From: CABRXV01 sp900754955 | GTDB lineage: Bacteria > Actinomycetota > Coriobacteriia > Coriobacteriales > Eggerthellaceae | Assembly: GCA_902475005.1 (NCBI GenBank) | Contig: CABRXV010000047.1 | Location: 1 to 14,630 of the forward strand | Reading direction: 5' to 3' | DNA length: 14,630 nucleotides | Shown: positions 1 through 6,448 of the stretch, piece after piece | How the letters are laid out: each line of letters opens with the position of its first letter | Position numbering within the stretch: position 1 is the first letter of the stretch | Translations under genes and position numbers: made by a program | Notes under the pieces: generated by a model | Seen by the model: the letters and a program-made list of their open reading frames with translations, nothing else | Databases searched by the model: none | Told to the model about the DNA's origin: nothing

Positions 1-323
1 GCGCGGGTACGCGCGGCCGGCGCGTATGTGGCAGGGGCATGTGCGGACGAGATATGTACGGCAGAGATGTTCGCGGACGGGTTGTTTCGTTTTTCTTCGC
101 GAAAATCACCGAAGCATGCAGTGCGCCGTCTCGCTGTGGCGTGATGCGTGAAAGGCCGTAATCCAGCCCGCGCATATTCCCAGATCAAAAGCGTACAGTG
201 TCGTGTGTGATGCGAGTGCTTGTCTCTCGAGGATTCGTCGCTGGCCAAAAAAGAGTGCCTCTCAGGATACTTCGGTGAAAAACTGGAAGAAATCTCGCGC
301 AACGTGTACGGGGACGCGGCGGC
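1..323. other. Gene-free or unassignable stretch at window start
   Basis: No gene is assignable here. All three plus-strand frames are open from the window edge to stops near 142-180, so the first 144 bases could hold the last ~47 codons of an upstream gene (frame 1, ending TGA at 142-144). The translation has no recognisable motif and the other frames are equally open. A TACAGT hexamer at 194-199 resembles a -10 box but has no convincing -35 partner. The stretch 220-335 is AT-richer than the flanking genes and can be read from TTG 220, but that frame becomes Arg-rich once it enters the patatin gene, so I did not call it. Confidence 0.4.
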
Positions 324-329
324 TATACT
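324..329 (+). promoter_or_regulatory. -10 box (TATACT) directly before the patatin gene
   Basis: TATACT lies six bases before the ATG at 336. Transcription would start at or next to the start codon, which implies a leaderless mRNA. No Shine-Dalgarno sequence precedes this ATG, which fits. The -35 region around 301-306 is a poor match, so this is inference from the -10 box and the missing ribosome site. Confidence 0.45.
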
Positions 330-335
330 GATTGC

Positions 336-1448
336 ATGGATACTTCAACAGAAACTCAAGGTGCCGCATCGTGCGCGTCTGGCGTGGCGGCACCGTCGGC
401 CACGTCTGGCGTGGGAGCTTCGGCGCACACATCTGGCGCGGTGGCTTCGGCTTACGCGTCCGACGCGGCGGCTTCTGCGTGTGCATCTGGCGCGGTGGTG
501 CCGGCGGCCGCATCGCGTGCGACGTCCGCACCGCTCGTGCCTGACGCGCCGGTGCCTGCCGTCAACATTCCCGATGTTGCGCTCATCGTCGAGGGCGGCG
601 GCTTCCGCGCGAGCTACACGGCGGGTGCCATGGTCGCGCTGCTCGAGCGCAACCTGAACTTCGGTCGCGTGTACGGCATCTCCGCCGGATCGAGCCATGC
701 CGTCAACTACCTCTCGCGCGACATACCGCGCACGAAGGCGTCGTTTGTCGACCTGGTGAACGATCCCGATTTCGGTGGCGTGGGCAGCTTCCTCGCGGGG
801 CGTGGCTACTTCAATGCGCCGCACCTTTACGAGGGCATGGCCGAGGAGCTGCTCGGGACTGACGAGGTAATGGCGTTCAAATGGGATGCGTTCTGCGCCA
901 ATCCCGCCGACCTTCACATTGAAGCGCTCGACTGGGAAACGGGCGAAACCGTCGCGTGGACCAAGGCCGACATGCCCACGCCGCGCGACATGGCGCTGCG
1001 CGTGCGTGCCAGCTCAACCATGCCGATCTTCATGCCGCCCACCGAGGTCGACGGGCGCACGTACATGGACGGCGGCATGGGCACGAGCTGGGGCATCTGC
1101 CTCGACGCGGCGCGGCGCGATGGCTACGAGCGCTTCTTCATCGTGCGCACGCGTCCGCGCGGGTACCGACGCAAGCCGCTCGGCGCGGCGGCTGCAACAG
1201 CGATGAAAGTGATCTTCCGCAAGCATCCGGTTGTAGCGCAGCGCACCGTCGAGCGTTGGCAGCCGTACAACGAGCTGTGCGACGAGATCGAGCGCCTCGA
1301 GAAGGCGGGCGCGGCGTACGTGTTCTATCCCGAATCGATGGACGTGTCGAATAAGGAAACGAACTTCGAGAAGCTCGAGGCGAGCTATCGGCGCGGCTAC
1401 GCGCAGGCGCAGCGTGAGGTGGAAGCGTGGGAGGCGTTCCTGCGCTAG
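336..1448 (+). CDS. Patatin-like phospholipase (YjjU-type, DUF6363-like C-terminus)
   Basis: Predicted serine lipid acyl hydrolase of the patatin family, 370 aa. The glycine-rich oxyanion-hole motif EGGGFR is at residues 86-91, the nucleophile elbow GISAG at 114-118 (Ser116), and the catalytic Asp is in DGG at 245-247; the Ser-Asp dyad is complete. The C-terminal third (RWQPYNELCDEIERLE, then YVFYP and ASYRRGYAQA) resembles the DUF6363 tail of the YjjU group. Residues 1-80 are not part of the fold: they are Ala/Ser-rich and include a five-copy nine-residue repeat (residues 15-59). No signal peptide or membrane helix is seen, so it is probably cytosolic or peripheral. The ATG at 336 lacks a ribosome site but follows a -10 box; a start nearer residue 70-80 cannot be excluded. 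The gene is monocistronic and converges on the TPR gene. The substrate is unknown. Confidence 0.85.
   Translation: MDTSTETQGAASCASGVAAPSATSGVGASAHTSGAVASAYASDAAASACASGAVVPAAASRATSAPLVPDAPVPAVNIPDVALIVEGGGFRASYTAGAMVALLERNLNFGRVYGISAGSSHAVNYLSRDIPRTKASFVDLVNDPDFGGVGSFLAGRGYFNAPHLYEGMAEELLGTDEVMAFKWDAFCANPADLHIEALDWETGETVAWTKADMPTPRDMALRVRASSTMPIFMPPTEVDGRTYMDGGMGTSWGICLDAARRDGYERFFIVRTRPRGYRRKPLGAAAATAMKVIFRKHPVVAQRTVERWQPYNELCDEIERLEKAGAAYVFYPESMDVSNKETNFEKLEASYRRGYAQAQREVEAWEAFLR
378..512 (+). repeat. 27-bp tandem repeat, 5 copies, inside the patatin gene
   Basis: Five in-frame 27-bp units start at 378, 405, 432, 459 and 486. Each encodes nine residues of the pattern S-G/D-x-x-A/V-S/P-A/S-x-A/T (SGVAAPSAT, SGVGASAHT, SGAVASAYA, SDAAASACA, SGAVVPAAA). 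The unit start TCTGGCGxGG is almost invariant, apart from TCCGACGCGG in unit 4. The array lies before the catalytic domain and probably forms a flexible linker. Confidence 0.85.
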
Positions 1449-1532
1449 GACCCGCGCTGCGTGATGGGCAGCAGTATGCTGCCGCCCGCCAGCCTGCCGA
1501 CGCCATCAGGCGCTGCGCGCAGAGCGCGGGTC
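1449..1532. terminator. Hairpins between convergent genes, possible bidirectional terminator
   Basis: GACCCGCGCT at 1449-1458, directly after the patatin stop, is exactly complementary to AGCGCGGGTC at 1523-1532. Inside lies a second stem, GGCAGCA/TGCTGCC at 1467-1483 with a GTA loop. There is no T-run on either strand, so intrinsic termination is not shown; position between two convergent stops is the main argument. Confidence 0.35.
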
Positions 1533-1604
1533 GAGTGCATCGTTTTCGGCTGCCCGTCAACCTGCGGTGCATCGGCTGCCGCGCAGTTGCCGGCCCGCGC
1601 GTCC

Positions 1605-3644
1605 CTATCGCGCGCCGCGGCGCAGCGCGCTCGAAATCGACATGAGCGTATCGTCGTGCAGGGCGAGGCCGAGCGCGCCGATGTACGGCGCGGCGGCAAG
1701 CGGCATGTCGGCGTCGCAAAGTCCGATCGCCGCCTTCGTGAGCGCTTCGAGCGCCTCACGCGTAGGAGCGAGCGGAACGCCGGCGGCGCGCAGCGTCGAG
1801 CCGACGGTCATGCCCGAAAGATCCACTTTGCCGTTCGCGTCTTGGACGAGGTCGCGCAGCTCCTGCGCGGCGGCGTCGGCCATGCTGCTCACGGGCAGCA
1901 CGCGCGTGTAGCAGGCAGCCGCTTCGGCGAAGCGCCCGACGCGCCAATACGCGTAGGCCAGGCGGTAGTACAGGTACGACGCCTCTTCGTCGAGCACGGC
2001 GTAGCGCAAGGCTTCCTTCGCGGTGTCGATCACCTTGCCGTACTGCTCCGTTGAAGCGAGCGGCGTGATAAGCGCCTGGTAGGCGGCGGGGCTCGACGGC
2101 GCGAGCTTCACGCAGGCCTGCGCTTGGGCGATGGCGCCTTCGGGGTCGCCCATCTCGCGGTAGAGGCGCGCCAGCGTGGTGCGCGCGATCTGGCCGGCGT
2201 CGGAGGCGCGCCGCCAGCGCTTGTTCGGGTTCGCATCGACGAGGCTCACGAGGCAGCGCGCAACGGCGTTCTCGCAGTAGAGCAGCGGGCGGTCGTCGTC
2301 GGTGCCCTCGCTTTGCGCATCGCCCGCTGCGTTCACACCGAAAGTCGCGTCGGTCTCCGAGACGATGTCCTCGAGCTGGGCGATGGCAAGCAGCGACGCG
2401 TCGGCGCTGTCGTCAATCGCGTGTCGAAGGCGGTCGCGCATCGTCTCGTCCTGCTCCGACGTGATGTCGAGCTCGGCAACCGTGTCGGCGTGGAGGAGAC
2501 CGCGCAGGTGCTCGGGAAGCAGGCGCGTGTCATCCTGGAGCGGAATGTGGCTTTGCGGCGTGCCTGGATCGAAAGGCTCCACGGGCAGGGCGCGGCCGTC
2601 CGCGCCGATCTCGATGTGCCAGCCCGACGGCTTGATCAGGTCGAACAGACGCGCAGGATCGTACTGCGTGGCGGGATCCGACAGCAGGCCGGCGCGCAGC
2701 GCGGGCGCGGTGGCCGCCATGAACGGCATGCGGTCGAAGCCGACCGAAAGCACGGTGGGGTTGCTGATCGAAGCCTCGCGCCCGTTCACGATGACGCGCG
2801 TGATGCCGACGCTCGAGCCGAAGGCGGCTGCGGCGACGGTGGCGGCGAGCCGCAGGTTGTAAGCCGAGCAGGCGGCGGCCTGCAGATCGTCGCGCGTGCG
2901 CCAGGCGCCCGCAGAGCGATCCCATAGTGAAAGCGGGAACTGCTCGGGGCGCGGCAGCGTGATGACGACGGCAAGCGTGCCGTGCTCGACGTTGCATTCG
3001 AAGAGATAGTCGAGGCGGAAGGGCAGCGGCATGTTCTCGCACGCTTCCGCGAAACGCGTGGAAACGTCCCAGTTGCCGCCGCGCGCGCCTGCGACGCCGT
3101 TGAGGGAGAGCAGGCGGTTGTCGCGCTCGCTGGCGGTGAGTAGGGCGCCTGCATTGCGCGTGATCGAGCGGATGGCGACGGCGTCAAGCTCGGAGCAGCG
3201 GCCTTCGTCGAGCTCGGCGGCGGTGAGGGGCGCCGCCGTGACGGTTTCGGCAAGGCGCGCGATGAGCACAAGGCGGTTGAGCGCCGACTCGATGCCGAGC
3301 ACGCAGTCGCGCTCGTCGGCGCTGAGTGAAGCGGTGCTGAAATTGATCCAGAACAGGCCCGTGGTGTTGAGTCGTCGCAGCTCGACGGTGTGCGTCGCCG
3401 CGATGCCGCGCAGCAGGACGGCGTGCGCCTCCGACAGGATGCGCGCCGCGTAGCGCTCGAACCCCGCGACGGCGGGATCGTCGGGATCGGCCATCGAGAG
3501 GCGGAACAAAAGGCCGTCGATGGCGTCGGGCAACGGCGCCTTTCCGAACTCGTCGAGCACGTCGTCAGGCGTGCGTACGGGCGGAGTCGCTGCTTCTGCA
3601 GCGTTTTCGGGATGCAGAGGATGGTTCTCGAATGGGTTGGGCAT
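1605..3644 (-). CDS. Tetratricopeptide-repeat protein
   Basis: A 679-aa protein starting at ATG 3644-3642, with AAGGAGG at 3655-3649 as ribosome site. The C-terminal part holds about three TPR units: roughly residues 486-517 (TLARLYREMGDPEGAIAQAQ), 520-551 (AYQALITPLASTEQYGKVID) and 555-588 (YYRLAYAYWRVGRFAEAAAC). These show the A/G-Y-A/G spacing of TPR helices and suggest a protein-protein interaction platform. The N-terminal ~470 residues are mixed alpha/beta in appearance; I recognise no catalytic motif, signal peptide or membrane helix. An acidic linker (about 430-455, with EGTDDDRP) separates the halves. It converges with the patatin gene and diverges from the cupin gene. The partner or process is unknown; only the TPR part is a supported assignment. 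Confidence 0.8.
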   Translation of the reverse strand: MPNPFENHPLHPENAAEAATPPVRTPDDVLDEFGKAPLPDAIDGLLFRLSMADPDDPAVAGFERYAARILSEAHAVLLRGIAATHTVELRRLNTTGLFWINFSTASLSADERDCVLGIESALNRLVLIARLAETVTAAPLTAAELDEGRCSELDAVAIRSITRNAGALLTASERDNRLLSLNGVAGARGGNWDVSTRFAEACENMPLPFRLDYLFECNVEHGTLAVVITLPRPEQFPLSLWDRSAGAWRTRDDLQAAACSAYNLRLAATVAAAAFGSSVGITRVIVNGREASISNPTVLSVGFDRMPFMAATAPALRAGLLSDPATQYDPARLFDLIKPSGWHIEIGADGRALPVEPFDPGTPQSHIPLQDDTRLLPEHLRGLLHADTVAELDITSEQDETMRDRLRHAIDDSADASLLAIAQLEDIVSETDATFGVNAAGDAQSEGTDDDRPLLYCENAVARCLVSLVDANPNKRWRRASDAGQIARTTLARLYREMGDPEGAIAQAQACVKLAPSSPAAYQALITPLASTEQYGKVIDTAKEALRYAVLDEEASYLYYRLAYAYWRVGRFAEAAACYTRVLPVSSMADAAAQELRDLVQDANGKVDLSGMTVGSTLRAAGVPLAPTREALEALTKAAIGLCDADMPLAAAPYIGALGLALHDDTLMSISSALRRGAR

Positions 3645-3740
3645 GGCGCCTCCTTGGCTTCCGCCCTGCGATGCTCGCGGTAGCGTACAACGCTCTCAGA
3701 TCTGCGGCGGACGGAAGGGCTTCGTTTCGTGGTTCGCTTC

Positions 3741-3755
3741 GATTGTGTCACATTC
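3741..3755. promoter_or_regulatory. Palindromic operator candidate in a divergent promoter region
   Basis: Between the divergent TPR and cupin genes lies GATTGTG-T-CACATTC, a dyad with six of seven arm bases matching around a central T. Its place, about 55 bases before the cupin -10 box and about 95 bases before the TPR start, suits a regulator of either gene. It is not a canonical CRP or FNR site, since the half-sites abut. No regulator is identified. Confidence 0.3.
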
Positions 3756-3808
3756 GGCGACGCTCTGCCACAACGGCGCGCCTCCCGAGGCGTGCGCGGT
3801 CCGCATCG

Positions 3809-3814
3809 TATAAT
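3809..3814 (+). promoter_or_regulatory. -10 box (TATAAT) of the cupin gene
   Basis: This is a perfect consensus TATAAT. Transcription should begin near 3821-3822, giving a leader of about 28 bases before the ATG at 3849. No TTGACA-like hexamer sits 17 bases upstream, so activation by another factor is possible. An in-frame ATG at 3822 falls exactly at the predicted transcript start. Confidence 0.6.
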
Positions 3815-3848
3815 CTCCCCAATGAAGGAAGGGGAGAAAGGAGCGGGC

Positions 3849-4307
3849 ATGGCGATCCTCAACAACGAATCTGGCGTGTACGCCGCGAACATCGTGCAGA
3901 GCGCGGGCGGCCCGGCGATGGAGGGCGACTTCAAGAGAATCTACGACAAGTTCGCGCGTCGCATCATCTGGATCGACGGCGAGCGCGTGCCAGGCGCGTT
4001 TCAGATGAACACGGCGTGGTACAGCGCCGTGCCCGAGCGCGATCCCATTTTCGAGGAGCACGCGCACGACGATTGCGACGAGCTCATCGGCTTCTTCGGC
4101 TCCAACCCCGACGACCCGTACGACCTCGGCGGCGAGATCGAGTTCTCCATCGGCGGCGAGGCGCACCTGCTCACCAAGTCGTCGCTCATCTTCGTGCCGG
4201 CGGGCGTGGCCCACAACCCCATGCGCATCCTGCGCGTCGACCGCCCGATCTTCCATCTGTCGGTGGTGAACAAGACCGCCTACGACGGCGAGGCGACCTA
4301 CCGCTGA
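3849..4307 (+). CDS. Small cupin-domain protein
   Basis: A 152-aa single-domain protein. Cupin motif 1 is visible as EEHAHDDCDE (His71, His73, Glu78), which together with His122 in GVAHNP gives the usual three-His/one-Glu metal site. The stretch between them (GGEIEFSIGGEAHLLTKSSLIFVPAG) is the expected beta-sandwich, including the PAGVAH turn. The start at 3849 is chosen because AAAGGAG at 3837-3843 lies five bases before it; upstream in-frame ATGs at 3729 and 3822 lack such a site, and 3729 precedes the promoter. Cupins range from oxygenases and isomerases to ligand sensors, and nothing here fixes the reaction. The gene is monocistronic and its last 10 bases overlap the convergent membrane-protein gene. 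Confidence 0.85.
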   Translation: MAILNNESGVYAANIVQSAGGPAMEGDFKRIYDKFARRIIWIDGERVPGAFQMNTAWYSAVPERDPIFEEHAHDDCDELIGFFGSNPDDPYDLGGEIEFSIGGEAHLLTKSSLIFVPAGVAHNPMRILRVDRPIFHLSVVNKTAYDGEATYR

Positions 4308-4780
4308 TCGGCGGCTTCGTCTTTCGTGCGTGGCAGGCGAAGCTGCAGCGCGGCGAAGGCGGCCAGCATGGCGATAAGCCCTGCTGCGTCGAAGGCGATG
4401 AACCGCAGGATGCTCGCGGCGAGCACCTCGTGGCCGGCGGGCAGGCCCAGCAGAATAGTCGTTTCCCCGACGAGGCCGATCGCCTGCTGCGCGAGCACGA
4501 TGAGGAAGACCGCGCGATAACGGCGCGGATTCGCGATAACGGCGGGGTAGGTGGCGTTCCACATGAGGAAGGCCACGCCGATGCCCTGCACGGCGACGTT
4601 TCCCGACACGCCTGAAAGCTCGTAGGCGCCTGCGAACGAGGCGGGCTGCAGCACAAACGACAGCGCGCACTGCACGTTGATGAGGAACACGGCGGCCACG
4701 ACGATGCGCGCCGCAAGGGCGGGTGCGTCGCGGCGGGCCGTCGCGCGGTCGCGCGGTGCGCGGGTTCGGTTGTTTCGCAT
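4298..4780 (-). CDS. Four-helix integral membrane protein, function unknown
   Basis: A 160-aa protein starting at ATG 4780-4778, preceded by CAGGAGGG at proper distance (revcomp of 4786-4793). A basic N-terminus (MRNNRTRAPRDRATARRD) is followed by about four hydrophobic segments: roughly residues 22-45 (AARIVVAAVFLINVQCALSF), 60-85 (VAVQGIGVAFLMWNATYPAV), 90-112 (AVFLIVLAQQAIGLVGETTI) and 118-150 (ILRFIAFDAAGLIAMLAAFA). The pattern resembles small four-helix membrane proteins of unknown function; I cannot name a family. The longer upstream frame to 5002 is Arg/Pro/Ala-rich and was discarded because the ribosome site and promoter lie inside it. Its stop (TAG, 4300-4298) lies within the last codons of the cupin gene. 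Confidence 0.75.
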   Translation of the reverse strand: MRNNRTRAPRDRATARRDAPALAARIVVAAVFLINVQCALSFVLQPASFAGAYELSGVSGNVAVQGIGVAFLMWNATYPAVIANPRRYRAVFLIVLAQQAIGLVGETTILLGLPAGHEVLAASILRFIAFDAAGLIAMLAAFAALQLRLPRTKDEAADQR

Positions 4781-4803
4781 GTCGCCCTCCTGTCGTACCG
4801 AGC

Positions 4804-4809
4804 ATTGTA
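4804..4809 (-). promoter_or_regulatory. -10 box (TACAAT) of the membrane-protein gene
   Basis: On the minus strand TACAAT lies 24 bases before the ATG at 4780 and upstream of its ribosome site, a sensible geometry. The -35 position (about 4827-4832, GACTCG) is a poor match. Confidence 0.5.
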
Positions 4810-5023
4810 GCGGTTGCCCCGGCCGCCGAGTCGACTTTCGCGCTCGCGCAAGGCGCGCCGGCGCGGTACCAGGTGCCGCGGCCTCGGGCTCTGGGGCGCG
4901 GTGCGCCCTGCTTGCGCGTTCGCGCGAAGGACGCCTCGCTTCTGCGTGGTCTTTCGGCTGCTCCGCCGCATTCTGTGTACGGCACGTTAAAAATGATCCC
5001 ATTCGTCAGATGCTTCATCAGGC

Positions 5024-5029
5024 TATATT
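5024..5029 (+). promoter_or_regulatory. Probable -10 box (TATATT) for ilvE
   Basis: TATATT in an AT-richer island (4985-5050) upstream of ilvE; TAAAAT at 5039-5044 is an alternative. A transcript from here has a leader of about 100 bases. A -35 match is weak (ATTCGT near 5001). The rest of 4810-4985 is GC-rich and shows no gene or motif. Confidence 0.4.
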
Positions 5030-5066
5030 CCGTTGGAGTAAAATGCGGGACAAATGCGCAGACGCG

Positions 5067-5100
5067 CGTACGGGAAAGCCCCGCGGGGTTTCGCCGTGCG
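5067..5100 (+). promoter_or_regulatory. Imperfect 34-nt hairpin in the ilvE leader
   Basis: CGTACGGGAAAGCCCC (5067-5082) can pair with GGGGTTTCGCCGTGCG (5085-5100) with two mismatches and two G-U pairs, closing on CGCG. It lies 40 bases before the ilvE ATG and has no T-run, so it is not a plain terminator. No T-box signature (AGGGUGGNACCGCG) is seen. A role in translation or mRNA stability is inference. Confidence 0.4.
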
Positions 5101-5140
5101 GAGTCTCCCTGCGTGAAAGCTTGATCCGAGAGGGGTAGCA

Positions 5141-6064
5141 ATGGCTGACATCACTGAAGTGGACTATATCTGGAAGAACGGTGAGCTTGTGCCGTGGGCC
5201 GAGGCGACCACGCACGTTCTGTCTCACTCGCTGCACTATGGTTCGGGCGTGTTCGAGGGCATTCGCTGCTACAAGGACCCCGACTCCGACAAGAGCTTCG
5301 TGTTCCGCCTGCGCGACCACATGGAGCGCCTTGCCCGCAGCTGCAAGATCGCGCTGATCGACCTGCCGTACACGGTGGACGAGCTGTGCGACGCCACGGT
5401 TGAGATCATCCGCGCCAACAAGCTGCCGGCGTGCTACATCCGCCCGCTCGTGTACCGCGGCTACGGCGTCATGGGCGTCGACCCGAGCGGCGCTCCCATC
5501 GACGTGATCATCGCCGTGTGGCCGTGGGACTCCTACCTCGGCCCCGATGCGCTTGAGAACGGCGTGTCGGTGGGCGTGTCGTCGTGGCGCCAGCGTTCGA
5601 ACAACGCCATTCCGCCCGCGGTGAAGGCCACGGCTTCCTACATGAACTCCATCCTCGCGAAGCTCGAGGCGAAGGAGCACGGTTACGCCGAGGCCATCAT
5701 GCTCAACGAACAGGGTCTCGTGTGCGAGGGCACGGGCGAGAACCTGTTCATCGTGCGCGACGGCATTCTGTCCACGCCGCCGCTGTCCGACGGTCTGCTC
5801 GAGGGCATCACGCGCGACACCGTGCTGTGCATCGCCGACGAGCTTGAGATCCCCGCGATCGAGGAGAGCCTCACGCGCGCCGATCTGTACGTGGCCGACG
5901 AGGTGTTCATGACGGGCTCCGCCGCCGAGCTCACCCCCATCGGTTCGGTTGACGGCCGCGTGGTCGGCAAGCCAGGCGAGGTCACCCGCCGCATCCAGGA
6001 TCGCTTCTTCGAGATCGCCTACGGCCATGCCGAGGACTACGCCGATTGGCTGACTGAGATCTAA
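5141..6064 (+). CDS. ilvE: Branched-chain amino acid aminotransferase
   Basis: A 307-aa fold-type IV PLP aminotransferase, close to the usual family length (~305-310). It carries out the last step of leucine, isoleucine and valine synthesis, and the first of their breakdown, exchanging the amino group with glutamate/2-oxoglutarate in the cytosol. Visible signatures are the N-terminal IWKNGELVPWAEA and HYGSGVFEGIRCY, the PLP lysine Lys162 in VKATASYMNS, the EGTGENLFIV block, and TGSAAELTPI near the C-terminus that binds the cofactor phosphate. The ATG at 5141 is preceded by GAGAGGGG. It is the first gene of a branched-chain amino acid block: cimA follows after 384 bases on the same strand, but a strong hairpin directly after the stop suggests separate transcripts or attenuated read-through. 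Confidence 0.95.
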   Translation: MADITEVDYIWKNGELVPWAEATTHVLSHSLHYGSGVFEGIRCYKDPDSDKSFVFRLRDHMERLARSCKIALIDLPYTVDELCDATVEIIRANKLPACYIRPLVYRGYGVMGVDPSGAPIDVIIAVWPWDSYLGPDALENGVSVGVSSWRQRSNNAIPPAVKATASYMNSILAKLEAKEHGYAEAIMLNEQGLVCEGTGENLFIVRDGILSTPPLSDGLLEGITRDTVLCIADELEIPAIEESLTRADLYVADEVFMTGSAAELTPIGSVDGRVVGKPGEVTRRIQDRFFEIAYGHAEDYADWLTEI

Positions 6065-6065
6065 G

Positions 6066-6099
6066 AAGTTCCGTCTGCGCTGACGCGCAGACGGAACTT
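6066..6099 (+). terminator. Perfect 15-bp hairpin after ilvE
   Basis: AAGTTCCGTCTGCGC (6066-6080) and GCGCAGACGGAACTT (6085-6099) are exactly complementary around a TGAC loop, starting two bases after the ilvE stop. No T-run follows, so it may terminate imperfectly, protect the ilvE 3' end, or work as an insertion-derived repeat. Confidence 0.5.
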
Positions 6100-6114
6100 G
6101 CCGACGCTGCGCGA

Positions 6115-6206
6115 GATTCTGGCGGCACAGCTGGCGCTTCAAGCCCTCCTCGCGTACCTTTAGTACGCTTCCTCGGGCTTTCACGCCATCTGCACTCGCC
6201 AGAATC
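6115..6206. repeat. 92-nt imperfect palindrome, probable dispersed intergenic repeat
   Basis: The outer arms GATTCTGGCG (6115-6124) and CGCCAGAATC (6197-6206) are exactly complementary. Inner blocks also match (AGCCC against CGGGCT, and GCGTAC against GTACGC), closing on a CTTTA loop near the middle. The rest of the arms aligns with scattered mismatches and small bulges. It codes for nothing on either strand beyond chance frames. The shape resembles REP- or MITE-like elements; multiplicity in the genome cannot be tested here. Confidence 0.55.
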
Positions 6207-6331
6207 CCGCTCGCTGACTTGGGTTCGACCTGCGGCTGCGACGGGCGACAGGCGCACTTGTCGTCCTCGCTGACGTTAGCTTGTGATGCGGTTCAACTTT
6301 TGCCGGGACATCGTTGCCGACAGTCCGCGAG

Positions 6332-6446
6332 CTGCTTCTCGTTGGCTTCGACCTTGCGGTTTTGCTTTTCAGAAGAGGGGTTTCTGCCTTGTGCAGGCCC
6401 CTCTTCGATCATGCGGGGAGATTCCCGCTTCCGATGAAAGGGGTTT
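6332..6446 (+). promoter_or_regulatory. cimA leader: Leu/Val codon cluster and hairpin that can compete for the ribosome site
   Basis: A strong stem, GAAGAGGGG (6372-6380) with CCCCTCTTC (6398-6406), is extended inside by CTGC/GCAG (6384-6387/6393-6396). Upstream, 8 of the 12 codons in 6332-6367 read Leu or Val in the cimA frame. The cimA ribosome site region GAAAGGGGTTT (6436-6446) repeats the left arm (AGAGGGGTTT), so the right arm could pair with either. This suggests a riboregulatory switch, but no separate leader peptide with its own ribosome site and stop is visible. Confidence 0.35.
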
Positions 6447-6448
6447 GC

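Noticed and set aside
378..512. CRISPR-like array
   Set aside because: Units are contiguous 27-mers with no spacers, inside a coding frame.
220..657. 145-aa frame from TTG 220, with a protein-like first 45 residues
   Set aside because: From about residue 48 it becomes an Arg-rich shadow of the patatin gene in another frame, and it lacks a ribosome site.
1461..2054. 197-aa plus-strand frame opposite the TPR gene
   Set aside because: Arg/Ala-rich shadow; the minus-strand frame has the ribosome site, TPR motifs and full length.
5041..5140. T-box riboswitch in the ilvE leader
   Set aside because: The T-box antiterminator sequence and a T-run terminator are absent.
5018..6184. 388-aa minus-strand frame over ilvE
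   Set aside because: Antisense shadow of ilvE that also runs through the palindromic spacer; ilvE on the plus strand is certain.
6314..6448. N-terminal extension of cimA from TTG 6314
   Set aside because: Family proteins begin just before the TLRDG motif, and the ribosome site at 6436-6443 supports GTG 6449. The in-frame openness is kept only as a leader observation.
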